A stretch of DNA of 16,343 nt from DATAYF01 sp036272735 (GTDB lineage: Bacteria; Chloroflexota; Ktedonobacteria; Ktedonobacterales; Ktedonobacteraceae), in contig DATAYF010000471.1 in the NCBI GenBank assembly GCA_036272735.1, positions 1 to 16,343 on the forward strand. The letters are read 5' to 3'. How positions within the stretch are numbered: position 1 is the first letter of the stretch; the number at the start of each line of letters is the position of its first letter. The notes beneath the pieces are model-generated. The model saw nothing but the letters and a program-made list of their open reading frames with translations, ran no database searches and was not told the DNA's origin. This document shows positions 1 through 6,292 of this stretch, in pieces. Made by a program: the position numbers and the translations under genes.

Positions 1-76
1 ACATGCGCCCAACATATAAAGGAACATTAATGGTTTCCGGAAACCATTAATGTTCCTTTATATGTTGGGCGCATGT
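1..76. repeat. perfect 76-bp palindrome (38-bp arms, no spacer)
   Basis: Bases 1-38 are the exact reverse complement of bases 39-76, centred on TTTCCGGAAA, with no mismatches and no loop. The arms are AT-rich inside and end in a GCGCATGT tail. The element starts exactly at the window edge, so it may extend to the left. It has no T-run after it and does not look like a standard terminator. It could be a cruciform-forming repeat, a foldback mobile remnant, or an assembly foldback artefact. Confidence 0.85.
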
Positions 77-124
77 ATTGATGGAGCTGTATGTGTCCCG
101 GACACATACAGCTCCATCAATACA
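74..124. repeat. second perfect palindrome (25-bp arms, 1-nt centre)
   Basis: Arms 74-98 and 100-124 are exact reverse complements around a single C at 99. It shares three bases (TGT, 74-76) with the end of the first palindrome, so the two are fused back to back. Its right end lies one base upstream of the -35 box of the recG promoter. The arms have a different sequence from palindrome 1, so this is not a tandem copy of it. Confidence 0.85.
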
Positions 125-125
125 C

Positions 126-155
126 TTGACATACCATCCCAGTTACGCCTATCAT
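126..155 (+). promoter_or_regulatory. promoter of recG, sigma-A type
   Basis: TTGACA at 126-131, an 18-bp spacer and TATCAT at 150-155 make a near-consensus housekeeping promoter about 45 bases before the recG start codon. The palindrome ending at 124 touches the -35 region and could affect access to it; that effect is inference. Confidence 0.65.
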
Positions 156-199
156 GGGCAGGGAAGCATAAATGTTGGTAGATAGAGCATGCATATTTT

Positions 200-2890
200 A
201 TGGTGAATCAACAAGCGCATGGGCTGGCGGCCAATATCGAGAAGGCGCGCAAAATTTTACAACACGAGCAGCGCACCCATTATCAGGATAAGGCCATTCG
301 TCCCGGTGGCCTGGAAACGTTTGCCGCAATCTGGGCCGAGGAGACCAGCGCAACCTGTAGCGAGGCTGGCCTGGAACTCGCACCCATTCAGCATTTTCTG
401 GCGCATCTCGAAGGGTATCGCCAGCTCGATCCGCAGCAGCGTGCACGCAACTTGAAAGCCGCGTATAGCGTGCTGCTGGAATTAGAGCAGCAGCCCAAAC
501 CACGAGCAGATGCATCCGTTGTGGTCGAGCATGCAACGCAACCAGCTACACCACCGAAGCCACCAGTAGTACGCACCGAGAAACACGCGGCACAGCCAGC
601 GCCGCAACCGGTTGCCGCGCAGCCAGCGCCTGAGCATGCCGAGAAACAGCACAGCACGCTACCACAGGCATTGCGCAACCCTATTCGTCTGGAAGCTGGC
701 ATGACGCAGGGGCACACCTCGTTGACCCTGCTCAGCGCTGATATTACCGCCATCCCTGGTGTTGGGGCCACCATTGCCGGTCGCCTGCACCATCTCGGAT
801 TGCACACCATTCGCGACCTGCTCTTTTATTTTCCGCGTGATCACCGCGACTATAGCAAACTACTCAAGATCAACGCGCTTCCCTTCAACGAGCCGGTCAC
901 GACGATGGGTCTGATCTGGGACGCCGAAAATAAGCGCACGAACGGTGGCCGCGTACGCACCATCGCCACTATCTCGGATGAAACGGGCAAGCTCTACGCG
1001 ACCTGGTTCAATCAGCAGTATCTGCTCAAGCAATTGCTGGGTTCCAAGGGCGAGTACCTGGTGGTCACCGGCATGAAGCAGCGCTTCGGCAATAAAGTTG
1101 AGTTTTCTGTGCGCAGCCATGAATTTCCAGAACGTGGCGACGCGCTCAACACCGGGCGCATCGTGCCCATCTACGCGCTCACCGAGGGATTGCACGAGAA
1201 AAAGTTGCGCACGCTCACCAAGTGGGTAGTTGACCACTATGCCACCATTATTCCCGAATATTTGCCGTCCTCCGTCCTGGAAGCCGGTCAACTTTTGCCC
1301 TTATCCACAGCCGTCGCGCAGATCCACTATCCAACAAACGAGGAGACGCTCGGTGCCGCCCGTCGTCGCCTGGCCTTCGATGAGCTGTTTCTCATTCAAA
1401 TGGGCATGCAGGAGCGGCGCAGCCGCTGGCAGAACCAGGTAGAAAAGGGGAATGCTTTCCACGTCGATCCCGGCAAGCTCTTTATCAATCCACCAGTTGT
1501 AGCCGCAGGCGGCCCACCAGCCGAACTAGCCGCGCAGGAAGAGGCGGCAACGGTCGGTTCGACGCTCTGGTCGGTGATTGCTTCCGACGAACCGTTCGAG
1601 GCCACGCTGCCCTTCACATTTACCAATGCCCAGGGCAGGGTCATTCACGAGATTGCAGGCGACCTGGCACGTACGAAGCCGATGAGTCGCCTGCTGCAAG
1701 GGGATGTGGGTGCCGGTAAAACAGCGGTCGCAGCTGCCACGCTCTATATAGCGGCGCTCAATGGCTACCAGGGCGCGATTATGGCCCCCACCGAGCTACT
1801 CGCCGAACAACACGCCCGCAGCATCGGCGTCATGCTCGAACCATTCGGCATTCGTACCGTGCTACTCACCGGCAGCCTCAAGCAGCGCGAACGCAACAGT
1901 GGCCGCAACGCATTGGAGTCGGGTCAGGCCATGGTCGCTATCGGTACGCACGCGCTAATTCAGGAGGATGTCAAATTTCAAAATCTCGGCCTGGTAATTG
2001 TCGATGAACAGCACCGCTTCGGCGTCGAGCAGCGCGACACACTTCGCCAGAAGGGGTACCATCCTCATATGCTGGTGATGACCGCGACCCCCATTCCCCG
2101 CACGCTGGCCCTGACACTCTACGGAGACCTGGATGTCTCGGTAATTGACCAGCTTCCGCCCGGTCGCCAAAAAATCATTACGCGCTGGCGTACCGGCAAC
2201 CGGCGCAGCGAAGCCAATAGAACCATCGCCCAACAGGTGGCCGAGGGCCATCAAGCCTTTATTATCTGTCCGTTGATCGAGGAATCCGAGGTGTTGGCCG
2301 CGAAGGCTGCCACAACCGAATACGAACGTTTGAAGCGCGAAGTCTTCCCAAATCTGCGATTGGGTCTACTGCATGGGGGAATGAAGGGGACAGACAAAGA
2401 TGAGATCATGCACAAGTTCCGCGACCACGAGATTGACGTGCTCGTTGCCACCTCGGTTATCGAAGTGGGTATCGACGTGCCCAATGCAACCGTCATGGTG
2501 ATCGAGGATGCTGACCGCTTTGGACTCTCGCAACTGCACCAGTTCCGTGGTCGTGTGGGACGTGGACGGCATCAATCGTATTGCTACGTGCTCAGTGCCT
2601 CGGCTGGTGCGCAGGCACAGGACCGCCTGGGCGTCTTTCAGGACACCGATGATGGTTTCCGCCTGGCCGAAGAGGATCTGCGACTGCGGGGCCCCGGCGA
2701 CTTTATCGGCGTGCGCCAGAGCGGTATGCCAGATTTACGGATCGCCAACCTTAACGATACCAAATTGATTGAGCTGACGCGCACGTTAGCCCAAAGATTG
2801 TGGGAAAGCGACCCCTACCTGCACAAACCAGAGCACACGAGTATACGCGAGCGGCTCGGCCAGTTCTGGCAAAACTACATGGCACATTAG
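200..2890 (+). CDS. recG: ATP-dependent DNA helicase RecG with N-terminal extension
   Basis: RecG is a superfamily 2 helicase that remodels stalled replication forks and branch-migrates Holliday junctions. The 896-aa product carries the wedge/OB region from about residue 175 (IPGVGATIAGRL) to 340. The helicase motifs follow: Walker A GDVGAGKT at 501-508, Walker B DEQH at 602-605, TATPIPRT near 630, and QFRGRVGRG at 781-789. The last is the RecG-type motif VI region. The protein is about 200 residues longer than E. coli RecG. The excess is an N-terminal extension containing a Pro/Ala/Gln-rich linker at about residues 95-155. The start at 200 has only a weak ribosome site, so a slightly different start is possible. 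In many bacteria recG precedes rsmD-coaD or fapR-plsX-fabD; here it is separated from coaD by ilvD and repeats. Confidence 0.97.
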   Translation: MVNQQAHGLAANIEKARKILQHEQRTHYQDKAIRPGGLETFAAIWAEETSATCSEAGLELAPIQHFLAHLEGYRQLDPQQRARNLKAAYSVLLELEQQPKPRADASVVVEHATQPATPPKPPVVRTEKHAAQPAPQPVAAQPAPEHAEKQHSTLPQALRNPIRLEAGMTQGHTSLTLLSADITAIPGVGATIAGRLHHLGLHTIRDLLFYFPRDHRDYSKLLKINALPFNEPVTTMGLIWDAENKRTNGGRVRTIATISDETGKLYATWFNQQYLLKQLLGSKGEYLVVTGMKQRFGNKVEFSVRSHEFPERGDALNTGRIVPIYALTEGLHEKKLRTLTKWVVDHYATIIPEYLPSSVLEAGQLLPLSTAVAQIHYPTNEETLGAARRRLAFDELFLIQMGMQERRSRWQNQVEKGNAFHVDPGKLFINPPVVAAGGPPAELAAQEEAATVGSTLWSVIASDEPFEATLPFTFTNAQGRVIHEIAGDLARTKPMSRLLQGDVGAGKTAVAAATLYIAALNGYQGAIMAPTELLAEQHARSIGVMLEPFGIRTVLLTGSLKQRERNSGRNALESGQAMVAIGTHALIQEDVKFQNLGLVIVDEQHRFGVEQRDTLRQKGYHPHMLVMTATPIPRTLALTLYGDLDVSVIDQLPPGRQKIITRWRTGNRRSEANRTIAQQVAEGHQAFIICPLIEESEVLAAKAATTEYERLKREVFPNLRLGLLHGGMKGTDKDEIMHKFRDHEIDVLVATSVIEVGIDVPNATVMVIEDADRFGLSQLHQFRGRVGRGRHQSYCYVLSASAGAQAQDRLGVFQDTDDGFRLAEEDLRLRGPGDFIGVRQSGMPDLRIANLNDTKLIELTRTLAQRLWESDPYLHKPEHTSIRERLGQFWQNYMAH

Positions 2891-2896
2891 AAAACA

Positions 2897-2927
2897 GAAG
2901 ACAACCTCCCTCACGGGGGTTGTCTTC
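2897..2927. terminator. bidirectional hairpin terminator between recG and a convergent small gene
   Basis: A 13-bp stem (2897-2909 with 2915-2927, one G-U pair) encloses a 5-nt loop seven bases after the recG stop. On the plus strand the tail is only TCGTAG. On the minus strand the stem is followed by GTTTTC, so it may stop transcription better from the convergent gene ending at 2952. Confidence 0.7.
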
Positions 2928-2951
2928 TCGTAGTATTGCCAAATATAAATA

Positions 2952-3188
2952 CTATTTTATATTGCTCGTTTTATCGATATACGCCTCGCACACAATGTTC
3001 GCAGCCTGATTCTGGCCGACATGTTTCGCCAACTGATCTTGATGATTACCGATGCGCTCCATGCGCGCCCGAATGAAATCGTGACGTGCAACACCAGCGG
3101 CGAATGCAGAAAATCCTCTCTGCATAGACTCAATTTCGTCTTCAATGCGCTGTCTAAGTTGCGCTACTTCGCTTACATACTCGCTCAT
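2952..3188 (-). CDS. small hypothetical protein, 78 aa, helical
   Basis: The start at 3188 is chosen because AAGGAG lies eight bases upstream. A longer reading from 3242 would place that ribosome site inside the gene. The product begins MSEYVSEVAQLRQRIEDEIE and is predicted largely alpha-helical, with a charged heptad-like first third. A middle stretch (RHDFIRARMERIGNHQDQLAKHV) resembles two short helices. There is no signal peptide or membrane segment. I recall similar 70-80-aa proteins being common in Ktedonobacteria, but I know no function and cannot verify this here. It is convergent with recG, and has its own promoter at 3234-3262. Confidence 0.75.
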   Translation of the reverse strand: MSEYVSEVAQLRQRIEDEIESMQRGFSAFAAGVARHDFIRARMERIGNHQDQLAKHVGQNQAANIVCEAYIDKTSNIK

Positions 3189-3233
3189 CTGGCATCTCCT
3201 TTTTATACTGGTCAGGAAAACAGGTACACATCG

Positions 3234-3262
3234 GTTATACACTGATTTTCAGCAGAATACAA
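3234..3262 (-). promoter_or_regulatory. promoter of the 78-aa minus-strand gene
   Basis: On the minus strand TTGTAT (3257-3262), a 17-bp spacer and TATAAC (3234-3239) form a good sigma-A promoter about 46 bases before the start codon at 3188. This supports the gene being real. Confidence 0.55.
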
Positions 3263-3309
3263 GTCTATATACCTCTCGAAGTTTCACGTTTTATCATCAT
3301 AATGTGTAA

Positions 3310-3480
3310 TAATGAAATACAAAAAGAAACAACAATGCATATCTTTGTTTTTTTGGTCATCTGGCAGCTCGGGTGTAGTTCGATTTTTTGCGCCGTGGAC
3401 GTGGGGAATGAGACGGAGCTGGTCTCCGCCTCTACATGCAGGAGAGCTAGAGGCTAGCTCTAGCTCTCCTGCATGCTTTC
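3310..3480. repeat. repeat-like intergenic region with an 18-bp perfect hairpin
   Basis: The region between the small minus-strand gene and ilvD holds no convincing gene. It contains a perfect 18-bp stem (3435-3452 with 3458-3475) around the 5-nt loop GCTAG, followed by CTTTCT. A short competing stem is also possible (GCCTCT 3428-3433 with AGAGGC 3449-3454). Translations of this stretch read like dispersed repeat-derived peptides I recall from Ktedonobacter genomes (for example GVVRFFAPWTWGMR). That recollection is unverified. The hairpin could act as a terminator or be part of a dispersed element. Confidence 0.5.
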
Positions 3481-3514
3481 TAGCGTCGAACAAGCACGAA
3501 GCCACACACCTGTA

Positions 3515-3523
3515 TGCTATACT
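3515..3523 (+). promoter_or_regulatory. candidate extended -10 promoter of ilvD
   Basis: TGCTATACT gives an extended -10 (TG at 3515-3516, TATACT at 3518-3523). No good -35 is visible at the right distance. An inverted repeat, TGAGAAC (3524-3530) with GTTCTCA (3546-3552), begins right after the -10 and would straddle the transcription start, where an operator could lie. Confidence 0.4.
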
Positions 3524-3553
3524 TGAGAACAATACCATCTTTTTGGTTCTCAG

Positions 3554-3611
3554 TTCCGAATACCAACGCCACTGCGTGGCTAGCACGACGCGCTCAGGTG
3601 TTCGGAGAAGC
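3554..3611 (+). promoter_or_regulatory. structured leader RNA motif upstream of ilvD (copy 1)
   Basis: The segment folds into a closing stem P1, CCGAATACC (3556-3564) with GGTGTTCGG (3597-3605), nine pairs including one U-G. P1 encloses hairpin P2, ACGC (3566-3569) with GCGT (3574-3577) and loop CACT. A conserved GGCTAGC follows, then a possible third hairpin ending GCGCT. A second copy lies before fabD at 9390-9456, with matching sequence blocks and compensatory changes in P1 and P2. Its 3' end is 48 bases before the ilvD start. It does not carry a T-box sequence or another riboswitch signature I know. Confidence 0.6.
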
Positions 3612-3658
3612 GATTACAGAAATTTCTGTTGTTATTAGCTGTTGTATAAGGAGGCGCG

Positions 3659-5344
3659 ATGCGTTCAGATCAGATCAAGCTCGGCTTCGAGCGCGCTCCT
3701 CACCGTGGTCTGCTGCGGGCGACCGGTGTTGTAGGCGAAGAAGAAGATTTTAAAAAGCCTTTTATCGCTGTCTGTAATTCGTATGTGGATATCATTCCAG
3801 GCCATGTGCATTTACAGGCATTCGGAAAGTTTGTCAAAGAGGCGATTCGCGCGGCCGGTGGCGTTCCTTTCGAATTCAATACAATTGGCGTTGACGATGG
3901 CATCGCTATGGGCCATATCGGCATGAAATATTCGCTGCCCAGCCGGGAATTGATCGCCGACAGCGTGGAGACCATGATCGAGGCACATCGCTTCGATGGC
4001 ATGGTCTGTATCCCCAACTGCGACAAAATCGTACCCGGCATGTTGCTGGGAGCGATGCGCGTGGATATTCCGACTATTTTCGTCAGCGGCGGCCCGATGC
4101 AGGCTGGGAAGCTCGATGATGGCCGCAGCATCGACCTCATCAGTATTTTTGAGGGTGTCGGCGCTTACCAGGCCGGAAAAATTAACGATAAGCAATTGCT
4201 CGAACTAGAGCAGAACGCCTGCCCCACCTGCGGCTCCTGCTCAGGTATGTTCACCGCCAATTCAATGAATTGTTTGATGGAGGCTCTTGGCCTGGCACTG
4301 CCGGGCAATGGCTCACGCCTGGCAACGTCCGAGGGGCGCAAAGAGCTGGCACGCGAAGCCGGGCGCAAGATTTTACAACTGATCGACGCCAACCTGACGC
4401 CGCGCAAGATCGTCAACGTCGAGAGCATCGATAACGCGTTCGCGCTGGACATGGCGATGGGCGGCTCGACCAATACAGTTCTGCACACGTTGGCGCTGGC
4501 ACGCGAGGGCGGAATCGACTACTCGCTTGAACGTATCAACGCGGTCGCGGCACGCACCCCGCACCTGTGCAAGGTCAGCCCGTCCGGAAACTGGCACATG
4601 GAAGACGTTGACCGGGCCGGTGGCATTAGCGCCATCCTCAAGGAACTCGCACGCAAGCCCGGCGCGCTCAACCTGGATCGCCCTACCGTCACGCTGAAGA
4701 CCCTGGGCGAGAATATCGCCGAAGCCGAGGTCAAAGAGCCAGAAGTGATCCATCCTGTCGAAGAGGCCTACAGCGAACGCGGCGGCCTGGCGATTCTGTT
4801 TGGCAACCTGGCCCCCGATGGCGCGGTAGTGAAGGTTGGCGCAGTATCGGCCTCCATGATGAAACATACCGGCCCGGCCCACATCTATAACTCGCAGGAA
4901 GAGGCCAGCGCTGGTATCCTGAACCGGCAGGTCAAGCCGGGCGAAGTGGTGGTCATTCGCTACGAGGGACCACGCGGCGGCCCTGGTATGCAGGAAATGC
5001 TGGCTCCTACGTCGAACATCATGGGCATGGGATTAGGCGAATCGGTCGCGCTGGTGACTGATGGACGTTTCTCTGGTGGTACACGCGGTGCTTGTATTGG
5101 CCACGTCTCTCCCGAGGCGGCGGCAGGTGGACCTATCGCGGCCCTGGTGGATGGCGATATGATTCACATCGACCTGGTCGAGCGCCGCCTAGATGTCGAG
5201 CTAACCCCAGAGCAGATCGAGCAACGTTTGCAAGCAATCCCGCCCTTCACACGTCGCGCATCAAGCTCCTGGCTGCGCCGCTATGCTCACCTGGTCACAT
5301 CGGCAAATACCGGCGCGGTGCTGGCCGACCCAGACGAGCTATAA
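3659..5344 (+). CDS. ilvD: dihydroxy-acid dehydratase
   Basis: IlvD dehydrates 2,3-dihydroxy-3-methylbutanoate and 2,3-dihydroxy-3-methylpentanoate to the 2-keto acids of valine/leucine and isoleucine synthesis; it is a cytosolic Fe-S enzyme. The 561-aa length matches the shorter bacterial form. Visible family features are VCNSYVDIIPGHVHL with Cys39, VCIPNCDKIVPGM with Cys121, and ACPTCGSCSGMFTANSMNC starting at Cys188. Cys39, Cys121 and the 188-194 cluster are the probable cluster-binding area. The C-terminal half has GRFSGGTRG and HVSPEAAAGGPI. The start is fixed by AAGGAGG at 3648-3654. The gene stands alone, preceded by a structured leader and followed by a MITE-like element. No other ilv or leu gene is in the window. 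A palindrome ACAGAAATTTCTGT (3616-3629) lies between the leader motif and the ribosome site. Confidence 0.97.
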   Translation: MRSDQIKLGFERAPHRGLLRATGVVGEEEDFKKPFIAVCNSYVDIIPGHVHLQAFGKFVKEAIRAAGGVPFEFNTIGVDDGIAMGHIGMKYSLPSRELIADSVETMIEAHRFDGMVCIPNCDKIVPGMLLGAMRVDIPTIFVSGGPMQAGKLDDGRSIDLISIFEGVGAYQAGKINDKQLLELEQNACPTCGSCSGMFTANSMNCLMEALGLALPGNGSRLATSEGRKELAREAGRKILQLIDANLTPRKIVNVESIDNAFALDMAMGGSTNTVLHTLALAREGGIDYSLERINAVAARTPHLCKVSPSGNWHMEDVDRAGGISAILKELARKPGALNLDRPTVTLKTLGENIAEAEVKEPEVIHPVEEAYSERGGLAILFGNLAPDGAVVKVGAVSASMMKHTGPAHIYNSQEEASAGILNRQVKPGEVVVIRYEGPRGGPGMQEMLAPTSNIMGMGLGESVALVTDGRFSGGTRGACIGHVSPEAAAGGPIAALVDGDMIHIDLVERRLDVELTPEQIEQRLQAIPPFTRRASSSWLRRYAHLVTSANTGAVLADPDEL

Positions 5345-5395
5345 AACACGAGGGAAACCAAACTATAGATGCAGATTTAAAGGATAAACAAGGAG

Positions 5396-5542
5396 GCGTC
5401 AATAGATGTAGGGACCGATTTATCGTGTCCACCAAACTCTCCCGATCAATAAACATCATAACCAGAACGTTTTGAGACGCTTGGGAGGTTGGTCGGTAGG
5501 ATGCGGTGGACACGATAAATCGGTCCCTACATCTATTGACGC
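5396..5542. mobile_element. MITE-like element, 147 bp with perfect 38-bp inverted repeats
   Basis: Bases 5396-5433 and 5505-5542 are exact 38-bp inverted repeats around a 71-bp core with no coding capacity. The arms contain an inner quasi-palindrome built on CGATTTATCG. No transposase and no clear target-site duplication are visible. The right arm is followed by TTTTACTTCTATTTT, so when transcribed from ilvD the long hairpin could act as its terminator (inference). The type resembles non-autonomous elements common in Chloroflexota; family unknown. Confidence 0.8.
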
Positions 5543-5563
5543 TTTTACTTCTATTTTAAAATT

Positions 5564-5591
5564 CCGCACCTATAGGGATCGTCCCGTGCGG
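5564..5591. repeat. hairpin downstream of the MITE
   Basis: CCGCAC (5564-5569) pairs with GTGCGG (5586-5591), and inside it GGGA pairs with TCCC around TCG. On the minus strand it is followed by an AATTTTAAAAT tract, on the plus strand by no T-run. It could be a terminator remnant or part of a repeat. Confidence 0.45.
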
Positions 5592-5637
5592 ATTGGACAA
5601 CGGCGCAAAACAGCGATATATTTAGCAGAGTGGGAAT

Positions 5638-5690
5638 GATTGTGGTAATACGCTGTCGCGAGACGCTCCTTACCTCACGTACTCACAATC
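5638..5690 (+). other. potential structured leader before the 128-aa membrane protein
   Basis: GATTGTG (5638-5644) is the exact complement of CACAATC (5684-5690). Inside, GGTAA (5644-5648) can pair with TTACC (5670-5674), and GTC-GCGA-GAC forms a small tip. The nested pairing suggests an RNA hairpin about 47 bases before the 5738 start, but a single copy cannot prove function. Confidence 0.3.
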
Positions 5691-5737
5691 TCGACACTTT
5701 CTCATTATCATCATTATAGTTAGGAGTCTATTTTCCG

Positions 5738-6124
5738 ATGGTTATACGTATTACACAAAACGTCCTGCGCGTCTGTGCGCTGGTGGCTTTGATTCTTGGT
5801 ATTCTTTTCTGGACCAACGTTGTGGCTGTCACCAATGCTACGCAAGGTATCCATATGCTCTTCGGTATTCTGGTCGCACTTTCTCTGATCGTGCTTGGCA
5901 TCGTCTTCGGCACCACCAGGGGTGGAAATTGGGGACTGGCCGCGGTGGCGATAGTGCTGGCAATCGTCATGACGGGATTCGGTATGAGCCAGACCAGCAT
6001 GATGCCAGAAAACCACTGGGTTATTCAGGTCATCCACCTGCTGCTTGGCCTGTGTGCTATCGGCGTTGGTGAAATGATCGGCGCGCGCGCGCGGCGTCTG
6101 AGAGCCAGCAGCAAATTAGCATAA
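5738..6124 (+). CDS. small four-helix integral membrane protein, unknown function
   Basis: The 128-aa product has four hydrophobic segments at about residues 8-28, 38-57, 65-82 and 92-110. It ends in a short basic tail (RARRLRASSK), which suggests a cytoplasmic C-terminus. I do not recognise the family. The start has TTAGGAG upstream at a spacing of about 11, a little long. The gene sits between a repeat-rich region and coaD, with hairpins on both sides. It may therefore be a single-gene unit, with no hint of partners. Confidence 0.8.
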   Translation: MVIRITQNVLRVCALVALILGILFWTNVVAVTNATQGIHMLFGILVALSLIVLGIVFGTTRGGNWGLAAVAIVLAIVMTGFGMSQTSMMPENHWVIQVIHLLLGLCAIGVGEMIGARARRLRASSKLA

Positions 6125-6146
6125 ACCGCGTGTCTTGTTGATGTGA

Positions 6147-6171
6147 TGGTGCGGGTTGATGACCTGCACCA
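6147..6171 (+). terminator. hairpin after the 128-aa membrane protein gene
   Basis: TGGTGCGGGT (6147-6156) pairs with ACCTGCACCA (6162-6171), ten pairs with one G-U, loop TGATG. No T-run follows, so termination is only plausible. Confidence 0.4.
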
Positions 6172-6190
6172 CGCTCCCCATAAATCAGTC

Positions 6191-6219
6191 TTGCCGAATA
6201 GACACTGATATGGTTTAAT
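6191..6219 (+). promoter_or_regulatory. promoter of coaD
   Basis: TTGCCG (6191-6196), a 17-bp spacer and TTTAAT (6214-6219) lie about 75 bases before the coaD start. An inverted repeat ATCAGT...ACTGAT (from 6184 to 6209) overlaps the -35 and the spacer and could be an operator. Confidence 0.5.
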
Positions 6220-6292
6220 GGGGGCGTAACTTCACGTTCCATACAGAATATCAGAAGAACCTACTTTATTTTGAGCGCGAAAGGGATAGAGA

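Noticed and set aside
3568..3574. GCCACTG, as in cobalamin riboswitches
   Set aside because: Only this short string matches; the rest of the cobalamin fold is missing and the fabD copy has a different sequence here.
3312..3638. 108-aa plus-strand ORF upstream of ilvD
   Set aside because: It runs through the perfect hairpin and the leader motif, has no ribosome site and reads as low-complexity; probably repeat-derived.
3524..3660. T-box leader for ilvD
   Set aside because: The expected GGTGGNACCGCG T-box sequence is absent, and a matching element precedes fabD, which is not a typical T-box target.
5295..5513. 72-aa minus-strand ORF across the end of ilvD and the MITE
   Set aside because: It is produced by the inverted-repeat sequence and has no expression signals.
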